DNA of 45,537 nucleotides from Thermostichus vulcanus str. 'Rupite' (GTDB lineage Bacteria > Cyanobacteriota > Cyanobacteriia > Thermostichales > Thermostichaceae). Under the pieces are notes generated by a model. The model did not search any database and was not told the origin of the DNA. It saw nothing but the letters and a program-made list of their open reading frames with translations. The translations under genes and the position numbers were made by a program. The DNA is taken from the NCBI RefSeq assembly GCF_022848905.1, contig NZ_JAFIRA010000033.1, positions 1 to 45,537 of the forward strand, read 5' to 3'. Shown here one piece after another: positions 33,592 to 43,234 of the stretch. Each line of letters opens with the position of its first letter. Position 1 is the first letter of the stretch.

Positions 33592-34269
33592 TTAAGCGGT
33601 TTGCCCCTGAATTTCCTGCAGGGAGCGGAACAAGAGCACTGTAAAAATGTTGAGGATGGGCACAATCGCCGTGGTGACAGCCCCGATGACCACAGCCACC
33701 AACAGCCCCAAGTTCAGGGCAGCCGCAATCCCCCCCACAATCAAAGACAAAATCAGGATCGGGATCCCGAAAATCAAGCCCAGAGCCAAAAAGGCCCAGA
33801 ATACCCCCCACCAGCGACCCTTCACCAGGTTCCAGCTATACCCCAATCCTTCTACTGCTCCTTGACCTTCCAAGGCAATCGCACAAATTAGGAAAGCCAG
33901 CTTTACCCCCAAATAAATGCCAGGGATCACAAACAGTAGTGAACCCCCAAAGACAATCAACGACAGGAGAATACTGCCCAACACCAAAGGCACTGCTTTG
34001 GAGATCGCTTGATCGAGGCTATTTCCCAACACGGGAGATTGCTGCTTCAGGTGCTGATCCACCAGCAAAAGGGCTGCTCCCCCCAGGATGGGCGCACCGA
34101 CCACCACATAGGCCAGATTGAGCACTCCGCCCAGCACTGGGATAATTTCCCCAATGATTGGAATGAAAAAGCTGGGGGAGGCCAGAATCAGCAGAGGGGT
34201 ATAGATGGGGTTGAGCAGTTGAAGCGACCGCTGCAGGAGCGGGATCGGGCTAAGCGTGGCGTTTTGCAT
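33592..34269 (-). CDS. Multi-pass membrane protein, unknown
   Basis: The 225-residue protein has about five or six hydrophobic segments (for example PIIGEIIPVLGGVLNLAYVV, VLGSILLSLIVFGGSLLFVI, LAFLICAIAL, VFWAFLALGLIFGIPILILS, GLLVAVVIGAVTTAIVPIL). The FVIPGIYLGVKLAFLICAIA stretch followed by a short YSWNLVKGRWWGVFW helix is typical of DUF975 or glycerophosphodiester phosphodiesterase-type membrane domains. Function is unknown. ATG at 34269 with GAGG upstream. It lies 168 nt downstream of the FAD oxidoreductase on the same strand. Confidence 0.75.
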   Translation of the reverse strand: MQNATLSPIPLLQRSLQLLNPIYTPLLILASPSFFIPIIGEIIPVLGGVLNLAYVVVGAPILGGAALLLVDQHLKQQSPVLGNSLDQAISKAVPLVLGSILLSLIVFGGSLLFVIPGIYLGVKLAFLICAIALEGQGAVEGLGYSWNLVKGRWWGVFWAFLALGLIFGIPILILSLIVGGIAAALNLGLLVAVVIGAVTTAIVPILNIFTVLLFRSLQEIQGQTA

Positions 34270-34437
34270 GGCAGAGGGATCCTCGCGAGGAACAAGTCCA
34301 CCCCTTTCATATCATGGGAAACCCGTCTTATTTCTGTGGATTGACTTAAGGAACTCGGCCCAAGCGCCTGTGAGGAGGGAGCAAGACTGGATCCGGGGCG
34401 CTCCCGCTTGTGGAGATGTTGGGAGAATAGATCTAAC

Positions 34438-35778
34438 TCAAGCTCGCCCACCCTTGAGAACCGACTCCGCCGCCTGCTCGCCACTGCGTAGGGATCCCTC
34501 AATGCTGCTTTGCTGGGTATATTCTCCCGCCCAGACCAGCCCCTGGATGCCGGAAAAAACGGTGGGTAAATGGGCTTGAAACCCGGGCGGTTGCACAAAC
34601 TGGGCAAAAGGGATCCGATAGACCCGCACCACCTGCAAATGCTCCACTGGCGCCTTGGGAAAGTAATCTTGCAGCTCGGCGCAACAGGTTTGGGCCAAAT
34701 CCTCATCGCTCAGGGGTGGATCCCCCAGCACTACAACCGAATACAGATGTTGACCGGTGGGAGCCAGATCCGGGCTGATGTGGGTCAGTTCCACCCAGTG
34801 ATTGATCCATCCCCGACCGCTGGCGTTGAGGTAAAGGTAGCCACCACGGGTCAGGGAAAAGGGCGCACGGAAATACAGACAAGTGACAGAACGGGCCTGG
34901 GTGGGAATGGGAACAGGTGGCTGCTCCAACCCATAAGCTGAATGAACGGAATGATCCGATAAACCCTTGAAAAGGGTTTGTTGCCAGACCTGAGCTTGCA
35001 GGGCATCGGTAGCACAGATCACCCAATCGGCGGCAATCTTGTCTCCGGTGCGGGTGCGGATCCCACAGACTTTGCCCTCTTCTACCTCAATCTGCTCAAC
35101 CGGCGTCTGATAGCGAATTTGATCAGGGGCAAGGTGGTCGGCCAGTTGTCGTGCTATATCTCCCATGCCCAAAGCCGGCGTGGCAATGGAGCCCTCCGCC
35201 ATCATCTTGAAATAGAAGGCAAAGAGGCGGGCGCTGCTGTTGAGATCCGGATCCAGCAAAATGCCCCGGTAAAAGGGGTACAAAAAGTGCTGGCAAATGG
35301 CTGGGGAGAACCCATACTGGTGCAGGAACTCCCGAATCGAGAGATCTTCCCCGCCCAGTCCCTCCCGAAAAACCTGCTCAGGGCTCCGTTGGGCCAGTTG
35401 GGCGCGCAGTTGCAGAATTTTCAACTTATCCAGAGGGGTAGCGAGCGGATTGAGCAAAGACGGGATCCCACTGGCAAGATCCCGCAGTGGATCCCCGAGC
35501 AAAAAAGCCTGACCGGGCTTGGCCAAAACAGCTCCGGGGCGGTAATTACGCAGGTTCAAGTCGCGCAGATGGAGGTGACGTTGCACCCCTGGGTAGGCCG
35601 TAAACAACACTTGAAAGCCGCGATCCAGACGAAAACCGTCCACCACATCGGTGCGCACCCGTCCACCGGGGCCATCGCTTTTTTCCAGCAGCAGCAGATC
35701 CTGCCAACCCTGTTGCTTGAGCACCTTGGCACAGGTCAGGCCCGCCAACCCCGCACCGATGATCACCACTTTGCCCAT
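34438..35778 (-). CDS. FAD-dependent oxidoreductase (amine oxidase/PPOX-like)
   Basis: The 446-residue flavoprotein has the Rossmann FAD motif GAGLAG (8-13), followed by LLLEKSDGPGGRVRTD, the GG-motif arginine pair typical of monoamine oxidase and protoporphyrinogen oxidase-like enzymes. The C-terminal FAD closure is GLVWAGEYTQQSSIEGSLRSGEQAA. The middle part (about 150-320) would form the substrate-binding domain; the substrate is unknown, with isoprenoid, carotenoid and porphyrin oxidoreductases all in this superfamily. It starts 28 nt after the WD40 kinase stop codon, so it is probably the last gene of the signalling operon. Confidence 0.85.
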   Translation of the reverse strand: MGKVVIIGAGLAGLTCAKVLKQQGWQDLLLLEKSDGPGGRVRTDVVDGFRLDRGFQVLFTAYPGVQRHLHLRDLNLRNYRPGAVLAKPGQAFLLGDPLRDLASGIPSLLNPLATPLDKLKILQLRAQLAQRSPEQVFREGLGGEDLSIREFLHQYGFSPAICQHFLYPFYRGILLDPDLNSSARLFAFYFKMMAEGSIATPALGMGDIARQLADHLAPDQIRYQTPVEQIEVEEGKVCGIRTRTGDKIAADWVICATDALQAQVWQQTLFKGLSDHSVHSAYGLEQPPVPIPTQARSVTCLYFRAPFSLTRGGYLYLNASGRGWINHWVELTHISPDLAPTGQHLYSVVVLGDPPLSDEDLAQTCCAELQDYFPKAPVEHLQVVRVYRIPFAQFVQPPGFQAHLPTVFSGIQGLVWAGEYTQQSSIEGSLRSGEQAAESVLKGGRA

Positions 35779-35806
35779 GTCCGACCCGAGATCCTATTCT
35801 CAACAC

Positions 35807-37990
35807 TCACGGTTCATCCTCAGCCGGCTCCGCCACCGTCGGCCCCCAAATGCGAATCGAGCCATCCACACCACCACTAAAAAGGGTCTGTCCATCCGGG
35901 CTAAACAGCAACGCACTCACCGTCCAAGTATGTCCACCCAAAGTACGCAGCAGTTCTCCCGTGCGCAGGTCCCAGAGTTTAATCTCTTTGGCGCGGTGAT
36001 CTGTACCGCTGGCAATCAGGCGGCCATCCGGACTGAGGGTGAGGGTGGCTAAGCTGGCGAAATTTTGTGAGAGTTTTCGTTCCAGGGATCCCGTGCTGAG
36101 GTTCCAAATGGAAACGCCATTGGCGCTGCCACTCAACAGATAGCGTCCATCCTGGCTGAGGAGCACTTGCTCGACGGGGTAGTCCGCCTCTAGCGTATCC
36201 AGCAAAGTCCCACTGACGGGATCCCAGAGGTGAATGGTGGGATCCGCATGGGCAGCCGCCAGAATGACCGCGGTCGGGGCCAAGGGGATCCTGTCTTCGG
36301 GAGCATCCCTGCGGGTAGCCACACGGGTGGGCGGAGTGCGGCCTGGGCCGAAGGTTACGGAGGTAACTCCAGTCTCTGCCTCCTTCTCATGGGCAGTGGC
36401 ATCGATGGTGCGGAGCAACTGACCACTGTCGGCCTGCCAAAGGCGGATGGTACGGTCAGCACTGCCACTGGCAATCCAACGGCTATCGGGGCTAATGGCA
36501 AGGCTGTTGATCAACTCGGTGTGCCCCTGCAATTGCAGTCGTTCGCTCAGGGTGTTCAAATCCCACACCCGCACGGTTCTGTCTGCCCCCGCACTCACCA
36601 AGAAAGTTCCATCTGGGCTAATCGCTAGGGTTTCGATCGATCCTTCGTGGCCCACCAAGGTCTCTAGGCGCTCTCCCGTATGCGGATCCCAGAGCTTAAC
36701 CAAGCCGTCATCTCCGCCAGAAGCCAGTCGGGTTCCATCCGGGCTGATGGCCAGAGCGGTAATGGCAGCGGGCCCCTCTAGAGTGGCCTGTAGCCGCAGG
36801 GCATTGGCCCAACGCCCCGGGCTTAAGACCAATGAATTCGAAGCGGGGGAAGGGATCCGGTCCTCCAGCGAGGGATCCCTGGAGGCAACAGAACGGAGGG
36901 TAGAGGCTTCCTGCACTGGAGCAGTTTGTGAATTGAGGCCGGGGAAGGAGCCAAAGCCTGACCGGATTTGCCACAACCCTCCCAACGTGAGCACTCCTGA
37001 GGCCGCCAGTACTCCCCCCAGCCATGCGGGTGGAACTTGAAGCCGCGCCCGTAGAGAGGGGCGGGAACGAGGTGGGGTGGTGGGCTCCTGCAAGGGATCC
37101 CAGGCGGCAGGAGCAGGATTGGGCAAGATTTCGGTATTGGCGGTGGGGAGAGCCAATTCTGGCAAAGCCTGTAGCGCTTCTAGGGCTTCGACCGCTGACG
37201 AGAACCGTTGCCGCCAGTCACAACACAGCATGCGATCCAGAAAGGCCGTGAATGGGGCACTGGCTGAGGCCAGATCATGCCAACGCAGTTCGCCCGTCAA
37301 GGGATCCCGAAAGACCTTCTGGGGTGGGAGCCCAGACAGGGCTTGTAAGGCGATCAACCCCAGCGCGTACAGATCGCTGCTCAAGCGCGGATTGCCTCCC
37401 AACTGTTCGCTGGGCATATAACCAGGCGAGCCGATGCCGATGGTGTAATTGCTGGATCCCCGTGAAGATTCGGCTTGGGCCGGCAGACCGAGGGTGACTT
37501 GCTTCACAGCGCCAAAGTCAATCAGTACCCAGCGCCCATCCGTCTGTCGGCGGATCAAGTTGGCGGGCTTAAGATTGCGGTGGGTCACCCCCTGTTGGTG
37601 AACAAAAGCCAACGTTTGCAGAATATCCTTCAGCAACGCGCGCACCTCGACTTCTGGCCAAGGGGATCTGTTCTGTAAAGCCTGCTCTAGGGTGTCTCCC
37701 TCGATCCACTCCTCCACCAGGTAAAACTCCGCCCCTTCCTCAAAGTAGGCCAATAAACAGGGGATGCAATCGTGGGATCCCAGCTGCTCGAGAATCTTAG
37801 CTTCCTGCTGAAACAGGCGCCGGGTCACTGTCAGGACTTCTGGATCGCTAGAGTGGGGCCTGAGGTGCTTCACTACCACCCAGGGCTGCCCCGGTCGATG
37901 GCTGTCTTGGGCCAGATAGGTTTGCCCGAAGCCGCTGGATCCCAGTTCTTGATTTAGCTGATAGCGGCCACCGAGGGTGTGTCCCTCCAT
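35807..37990 (-). CDS. Ser/Thr protein kinase-WD40 fusion, probable pseudokinase
   Basis: The 727-residue protein joins an N-terminal kinase fold (about 10-285) to a membrane segment (about 330-350) and a C-terminal propeller of seven WD40 repeats (about 415-725). The glycine loop LGSSGFGQ (17-24), the ATP lysine (VVVK, Lys41) and the DFG motif (158-160) are intact. The catalytic-loop HRD is HRN (137-139), where Asn replaces the proton-accepting Asp; the codon is AAT, read directly. Loss of this Asp normally abolishes phosphotransfer, so a scaffold or ATP-dependent switch is likely. I start at ATG 37990, because the frame to 38083 adds unrelated residues. It lies between the hybrid kinase and the FAD enzyme. 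Confidence 0.9.
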   Translation of the reverse strand: MEGHTLGGRYQLNQELGSSGFGQTYLAQDSHRPGQPWVVVKHLRPHSSDPEVLTVTRRLFQQEAKILEQLGSHDCIPCLLAYFEEGAEFYLVEEWIEGDTLEQALQNRSPWPEVEVRALLKDILQTLAFVHQQGVTHRNLKPANLIRRQTDGRWVLIDFGAVKQVTLGLPAQAESSRGSSNYTIGIGSPGYMPSEQLGGNPRLSSDLYALGLIALQALSGLPPQKVFRDPLTGELRWHDLASASAPFTAFLDRMLCCDWRQRFSSAVEALEALQALPELALPTANTEILPNPAPAAWDPLQEPTTPPRSRPSLRARLQVPPAWLGGVLAASGVLTLGGLWQIRSGFGSFPGLNSQTAPVQEASTLRSVASRDPSLEDRIPSPASNSLVLSPGRWANALRLQATLEGPAAITALAISPDGTRLASGGDDGLVKLWDPHTGERLETLVGHEGSIETLAISPDGTFLVSAGADRTVRVWDLNTLSERLQLQGHTELINSLAISPDSRWIASGSADRTIRLWQADSGQLLRTIDATAHEKEAETGVTSVTFGPGRTPPTRVATRRDAPEDRIPLAPTAVILAAAHADPTIHLWDPVSGTLLDTLEADYPVEQVLLSQDGRYLLSGSANGVSIWNLSTGSLERKLSQNFASLATLTLSPDGRLIASGTDHRAKEIKLWDLRTGELLRTLGGHTWTVSALLFSPDGQTLFSGGVDGSIRIWGPTVAEPAEDEP

Positions 37991-38097
37991 AAGAACTCCA
38001 GTCGAGTGTGGCCCCATCCTCTGGCAGGATACGGCTCCATCAGACTGATCATGCCATAGGAGCGGATCCGAGAAAATGGGCACAACAGAAAGGGGGG

Positions 38098-41000
38098 TTA
38101 CCGATCTGCCGCAGACTGTCCTGGGGGATCTTCTCGAGTTGGCTCCTCCGCCAGCAAAATAAAATAGACATTTTCCAAGCCTTTCTCAAAGCGCAGGGTT
38201 TTGATGATCCCCTGTTCGCGGGCCAGCAAACTATTGACGATGATCATGTCCGGTTGATCGGCAACGGCCTTTTGAATGCCCTCTTGTCCATCTGTCGCTT
38301 CGGAAACTTGGTAGCCGCGGCTTTGTAAAGCCTCCATCAACAGACGCACGGTGGGCAAATGTTCGTCGATCACCAGTACCTTACGGCGGCAGCTTCGCTG
38401 GGCGATTAAGGCGTGGATTGACTCCAGCAGCGCCTCCATATCAATCGGTTTGGTGAAATAGCGGTCGATGCCCAGCCGATAGCCCCGCTCCCGATCCTCC
38501 ACGATGGAAAGAATCACAATCGGGATCTCGACAGTATCCGGGTTGCTCTTCAGGACGGCAGCCACATCAAACCCGCCCATCTCGGGCATCATCACATCCA
38601 ACAGGATCAGATCCGGATGGTGCAATCGGGCTTGGGTGATGGCTTCGATGCCGTCTTGGGCCTCGATCACCCGGTAGCCCTCCGATTCGAGGTTTTCCTT
38701 GAGCAACTGCCGCAGATGCTGCTCATCATCCACCACGAGGATGGTTTGGGATCCCGGTGAGCCAGCTCCTACTTCACCCGTTGCCGGGATCAGGTCAGGG
38801 GTAGCCGCCACATGCTCCCGCAGTTGGCGCACGATGCCCTGCAAATCAACGCCGCCGGTCGGTGCATTTGCCGAGTCTGTCCAGCGGGGTAAGGTGAAGA
38901 CAAAGCGGCTGCCCTGGCCCAGGGTGCTCTCCACCCAAATTTTGCCGCCATGATGTTCAACAATTTGTTTGCTAATCGGCAGACCCAAGCCTGTCCCTTG
39001 GGGGCGGTCAGTGAGGGTATCTCCTGCCTGTTTGAACTTGTCGAAAATGCGGGCTTGATCTGCGGCGGCAATGCCGATGCCAGTGTCGATGATGGCGATC
39101 TCCAACTGGTGGGGTAAAGCCCTGGCCCGACAGGTAATGGATCCCTGCTCGGTGAACTTGAGGGCATTGGAGAGCAAATTAATTAGCACTTGCACCAACC
39201 GATCCGGATCCCCATAGACCTCGGGCAACTGCGGATCCACCTCTTTCAAGATGGGTAAGCCCTTTTGTTCCGCCAGGGGTGTGATGGCGCCAATGGCCCG
39301 CTCTAGGATCCCCTCGACGGCTAAGGGTTGCATGTGCCATTCAATCTGACCGGCCTCCATTTTGGCCACATCCAGCACATCGTTGATGAGGGCGGTAAGG
39401 CGTTCCCCTTCCGAAAGAATAATGCCGAGGTTGTCGCTCACCTGGCTGACGGCTCGTTGCAGCTTGCGCTCCGCTGCCGAATCAGAGGCTCGTTCTGGAG
39501 CCAGAGCGGGAAAGATCACCTCTTCTAGGCGTTTTTGGATCAGCTTGGCAAACCCCAGCACCGATGTAAGGGGGGTACGCAACTCGTGGCTCACGGTTGA
39601 GATGAAATCCGTTTTCATCTGGTCGATGTGCTTTTCGCTGGTGATGTCGCGGATCAGCATTACACACCCCAAGCTGGCCGCGATCCCTTCCTGTGAGCGT
39701 TGAATGGCGGCGGCCACGGCTTTGCCCACCCGTTGGTTGCCCAGCTTGATCTCCGCCGCTACAGGTTTTGTGGGATCCGCCAAGGCTTGCTCCACCAAGG
39801 CCAACAGATCGGCCCCAAACACCTGCGCCACAGGCAACCCCACAGGGGATTCCCCCTCAGTATTTAGCCCAAACAGGGTTAGCAGGGCCGGGTTCACCCG
39901 CAAAATCTGACCCACCGGATCCGTCACCAACAGTCCATCGGCAATGTTCTCGATCAGTGCATCCAGGTAGGCGAGGGTATCTTGCAGCTCGTTCACCGCC
40001 TGGGCCAACTGGGCTGTCCGTTGTTCTACTCCCTGCTCTAGGGCCCGATTGCTCTCCTGCAAGCGTTCCGTATATCCCTTGAGGCGTTGGATCATATTCT
40101 GGAAAGCCTGAGATAGCAGGCCAATCTCGTCCGTGCGCTGCCTACCTGGCATCTCTTGCCAATGGGCTTCTCCAATTTGGGTTTCAATTTGAGCTGCGGC
40201 TGCCGCCAACTGCTGGAGCGGTGTGATCAGATCCCGCACCAAAAAGATCAAGATTAAAAGGATCCCGCCCCCCAACAGCGCTAGCCAGAGCAGGATCAGC
40301 TGTTGATTCACCTGTTGCACGGTGGCTCCGACGGCGGCCCGCGTCTGTTGAACGGAAGCGAGGATCTGTTCTTGGGGTACCACCACCCCTAGGCTCCAGT
40401 TGGGATACTCCAGTGGACGAACCGCAACGCGGTAACGCCCCTGTGGCAGTTCCAGATCCCGCAACAGGGGATCCCCAGCCATCATCTCTTGGGCAAGCGC
40501 CGCCACCTGCGGCTGCTCGGATTCCAGCAGGCTGGTATTCAGCAGTTCCCCGATTTGTAACTGCCGGGATCCCGGACTGACCAACCCAAACAACTGGGAA
40601 TAAGCTTCCGGAAAGGCGATGATCTGCCCCTGGTCATCCAGCAAAAAGGCGAACTCCCCCAAGTTGGCATCAGCAAAGGCTCCGTCACTCTCGCCCAACA
40701 CCTGAGCCCGCAAAATTTCTCCCACAATCGTACCGAGGCTGAGATCGATCCCCGCCACCCCCAAAAACTCCCCTTGGGCATCACGAATCGGGGCCACTGC
40801 AGAGGTAAGCAACCCCTGACCGGCGGTATCTTCGTACACCTCCGTCCAGCGCACCTTGCCACTGGGGTTGTTCTCCGGACGAACGATGGTATAGTAGGTG
40901 CCCTCAACCCGCTCATCAAAATCGGATAGGGGGGGCAATTCCGGCGCAAAAAACGTATTGGGGTAATAGCGAGTTGAAGAAGACTCTAAGATCAGCCAAC

Positions 41001-41496
41001 TGGCAACAATGCTGGATTGGCTCTGCTGCAAAGCCTGCAACAACGGATCCAAATGGGAAATGGCGTTTAGCTCCTGGGTAATCTCAGGGGTAATCTCATC
41101 AGCAGCCGAGAAAAAAACAGAGACTGGATCTGCGGCGGTGTTGATCCAGCGGCGGTTGGGGTAGAGGGTCAGAGTTTCTTGGGGGTTGTAATTTTGCTGC
41201 CCGTAAAAGGTTTGCTCCTCAAGGTACACAGCCGCCTGTTGCGCGATCAGGCTAGCGGCGGCCCCCACCTGAGCAAAGATGGCGTTGTAATGGGCGGCTT
41301 GCTCCTCGGTAATGCGAGTCAGGGCAGCATCCACCTGCGTGCGAAGGGTGGTTTCGTTCTCGGAAGCGGCAAATTCCCCCAGCTCCTGAATACGTTTCGA
41401 AGAGAGTTGAATCAAGGCCAGCACGGAGGCGGAAGACACCACTGTCACCACCAACGAGATCCGTAGCCCAATCCGGGAGCGTAACCAGCCAAACAT
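38098..41496 (-). CDS. Hybrid sensor histidine kinase, dCACHE-HAMP-PAS-HK-REC-pseudoREC
   Basis: The 1132-residue protein has a first membrane segment (about 10-28), a large extracytoplasmic dCACHE-like sensor (about 40-385), a second membrane segment (about 400-425), HAMP, coiled coil and a PAS domain (about 510-620). The kinase core has His637 in VSHELRTP, N-box NLLSNALKF, DTGIGI and GTGLGLPISK. The first receiver has Asp967 in LLDVMMPEMGG and Lys in FTKPID. The second receiver starts VLVIDE, but its acceptor site reads MIIVNSLL (Asn1088, codon AAT) and no conserved Lys follows, so it cannot be phosphorylated normally. It follows the single-domain regulator by 4 nt in one operon. Confidence 0.93.
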   Translation of the reverse strand: MFGWLRSRIGLRISLVVTVVSSASVLALIQLSSKRIQELGEFAASENETTLRTQVDAALTRITEEQAAHYNAIFAQVGAAASLIAQQAAVYLEEQTFYGQQNYNPQETLTLYPNRRWINTAADPVSVFFSAADEITPEITQELNAISHLDPLLQALQQSQSSIVASWLILESSSTRYYPNTFFAPELPPLSDFDERVEGTYYTIVRPENNPSGKVRWTEVYEDTAGQGLLTSAVAPIRDAQGEFLGVAGIDLSLGTIVGEILRAQVLGESDGAFADANLGEFAFLLDDQGQIIAFPEAYSQLFGLVSPGSRQLQIGELLNTSLLESEQPQVAALAQEMMAGDPLLRDLELPQGRYRVAVRPLEYPNWSLGVVVPQEQILASVQQTRAAVGATVQQVNQQLILLWLALLGGGILLILIFLVRDLITPLQQLAAAAAQIETQIGEAHWQEMPGRQRTDEIGLLSQAFQNMIQRLKGYTERLQESNRALEQGVEQRTAQLAQAVNELQDTLAYLDALIENIADGLLVTDPVGQILRVNPALLTLFGLNTEGESPVGLPVAQVFGADLLALVEQALADPTKPVAAEIKLGNQRVGKAVAAAIQRSQEGIAASLGCVMLIRDITSEKHIDQMKTDFISTVSHELRTPLTSVLGFAKLIQKRLEEVIFPALAPERASDSAAERKLQRAVSQVSDNLGIILSEGERLTALINDVLDVAKMEAGQIEWHMQPLAVEGILERAIGAITPLAEQKGLPILKEVDPQLPEVYGDPDRLVQVLINLLSNALKFTEQGSITCRARALPHQLEIAIIDTGIGIAAADQARIFDKFKQAGDTLTDRPQGTGLGLPISKQIVEHHGGKIWVESTLGQGSRFVFTLPRWTDSANAPTGGVDLQGIVRQLREHVAATPDLIPATGEVGAGSPGSQTILVVDDEQHLRQLLKENLESEGYRVIEAQDGIEAITQARLHHPDLILLDVMMPEMGGFDVAAVLKSNPDTVEIPIVILSIVEDRERGYRLGIDRYFTKPIDMEALLESIHALIAQRSCRRKVLVIDEHLPTVRLLMEALQSRGYQVSEATDGQEGIQKAVADQPDMIIVNSLLAREQGIIKTLRFEKGLENVYFILLAEEPTREDPPGQSAADR

Positions 41497-41500
41497 CGAC

Positions 41501-41884
41501 CTATCCCCGCAAGCCCAACAATTCCGCCGCTTTGGTTGTCAGCATATCCGGGTCAAAGGGTTTGGTGATGTAAAGATCTGCCCCCACCTCTTGCCCCCGT
41601 TGCTTGTCAAATTCCTGTCCTTTGGCCGTGAGCATAATAATAATGGTGTGCTGAAGCTCGGGATCCTGTTTCACCTGTTGGCAGACATCAAAACCGTTCA
41701 AACGGGGCATCATCACATCCAAAAACACGATTTGGGGTCGTTCTGTGCGGATCAACTCCAGTGCTTCTTCCCCATTGGCTGCCAGGATCAGCTCCACCCC
41801 CTCCGCCTCCAATTCCTCCAAAGTTTGTTCCAGCAACAGACGAATGTGAGGCTCATCGTCAACGATCAAGATCTTGTTGGACAT
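41501..41884 (-). CDS. Single-domain response regulator (CheY-like)
   Basis: The 127-residue receiver domain has the acidic pair VDDE near the N-terminus, phosphoacceptor Asp56 in VFLDVMMPRLNGFDV, the Thr switch in MLTAKG and Lys in ITKPFDP. There is no output domain. It is probably the phosphorylation partner or a relay for the hybrid kinase immediately downstream, since the two genes are 4 nt apart. ATG is at 41884. Confidence 0.92.
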   Translation of the reverse strand: MSNKILIVDDEPHIRLLLEQTLEELEAEGVELILAANGEEALELIRTERPQIVFLDVMMPRLNGFDVCQQVKQDPELQHTIIIMLTAKGQEFDKQRGQEVGADLYITKPFDPDMLTTKAAELLGLRG

Positions 41885-42086
41885 GGATCGGCGGCAGGGG
41901 AAACTTTCCGTTATTGTAGGGATCCCGTTGCGCAGATGGGGTGTATCTTGACCAGATGCCAGAATCTTTTAACCCAGGTTTACCTTTTCCGGGGCTCACC
42001 TCCAGCCAGGGAAAATCCACTACACTAATGTGAGTCAAGCTGCATCCCTGCGCTCTGCTCCTCCAAGCTGACTCCTACCGCACCTT

Positions 42087-42434
42087 ATGTCTTCCGTAAA
42101 CCAAACTCTGCCTATCCAGTGGATCGACGCGGATTCGGGAGAGGTTTTGGAAGAATCTCCTTGGCAAGTCAGCCCTCATCCCGGTACTTATGTTCAACTG
42201 GCAGGGCAGCACTACTTAGTGTTGGAAAAACGCCATTCCTACCAATTGCGTCAGGGGAAATATTGCCTCTATGGGATCCGGGCTGTGGTTCGTGCCGTCG
42301 CTACACCGACAGAAGAGGGGGGCATTCTCGGGGATCCCTCTTGCCAATTTAATGCTCGTTCGCCACTGCTGCGTTGTGCGGTTAATCCCTTGGGGCCTTG
42401 TCAGGGGTGCCCCCACTATCGCCTAGCAGTATGA
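42087..42434 (+). CDS. DUF6464-like conserved cyanobacterial protein
   Basis: The 115-residue protein has a conserved N-terminal beta domain (IQWIDADSGEVLEESPWQVS, then YLVLEKRHSYQLRQGKY) and a Cys-rich end (CQFNARSPLLRCAVNPLGPC followed by QGCPHY). The four or five Cys could bind a metal. I recall this pattern as DUF6464, known only from cyanobacteria, with no assigned function. It is convergent with ntcA, 15 nt apart. Confidence 0.75.
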   Translation: MSSVNQTLPIQWIDADSGEVLEESPWQVSPHPGTYVQLAGQHYLVLEKRHSYQLRQGKYCLYGIRAVVRAVATPTEEGGILGDPSCQFNARSPLLRCAVNPLGPCQGCPHYRLAV

Positions 42435-42449
42435 ATCCATTCGAGCCAA

Positions 42450-43130
42450 TCAAGCAAATCGATGGCCCAATTGCATCGGATCATGAACTGTAATCTTCTT
42501 CTTGTGGATTGAAATATATTTTTTCTTGCGCAGCTCCCCGAGAAGACGGGTAATCGTCACCCGAGTTGAGCCAATCGCTTCAGCAATCGCCTGGTGAGAC
42601 AGTCTCAGATCGATTGTGACGCCATCCGGGCTGGGCACACCAAAATCCCGACAGAGGATCAACAGAAAGCTGACCAAACGGGATCCCATATCCCGGTGAG
42701 CCAGAGTCTCGATCATCATCTCCGTTTGCAAAATGCGCGAAGATAAGCTCTTGAGCAACAGCATCGAAAGCTCAGCATTCTCCCGCAAAGATTTTTCCAC
42801 CTGTTCAATCGGCAAAGAGAGTAGCTCAGCCTGGGTAAAGGCAACCGAGTGATAAAAGCGATCGGAACGCTGACCTGTGATAAACGAGAGCACCCCAAAA
42901 ATGCTGTTTTCGCGCAGGAGGGCGACGGTAATTTCTTCCCCCATCTCGTAAACCCGCGAGAGCTTGACGGCCCCTTTCACCAGAAAGTAAACTCGCTCCG
43001 CCGGATCCCCTGGGAAAAAGATCGTTTTACCCCGCTCAAACGTTTCGATCACAGGCGGGTACTGATGTCCCCCCAACTGTTTGAAGGCTGTGATCAGAGA
43101 TTTTTCCGCTACGGCCACCGCCATACTCAT
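42450..43130 (-). CDS. ntcA: Global nitrogen regulator NtcA
   Basis: The 226-residue CRP-family protein is NtcA, the 2-oxoglutarate-responsive activator of nitrogen assimilation genes. The effector domain shows [20 protein letters not shown] and the family-invariant [20 protein letters not shown]. The dimer helix carries [20 protein letters not shown], and the recognition helix-turn-helix is [20 protein letters not shown] with an [11 protein letters not shown] tail. Length is close to the usual 222-225. I prefer ATG 43130 over TTG 43133. An NtcA-activated promoter lies upstream, indicating autoregulation. Confidence 0.97.
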   Translation of the reverse strand: MSMAVAVAEKSLITAFKQLGGHQYPPVIETFERGKTIFFPGDPAERVYFLVKGAVKLSRVYEMGEEITVALLRENSIFGVLSFITGQRSDRFYHSVAFTQAELLSLPIEQVEKSLRENAELSMLLLKSLSSRILQTEMMIETLAHRDMGSRLVSFLLILCRDFGVPSPDGVTIDLRLSHQAIAEAIGSTRVTITRLLGELRKKKYISIHKKKITVHDPMQLGHRFA

Positions 43131-43234
43131 CAACCTTTTGAGGTCAGTGTATACCTAAGACCAGCCAAGAGGCCCTGGATTGAGTCACAATCCTATTGAC
43201 CTCAGAAGTCATCACGACGGCAGGAAGTCATCCT

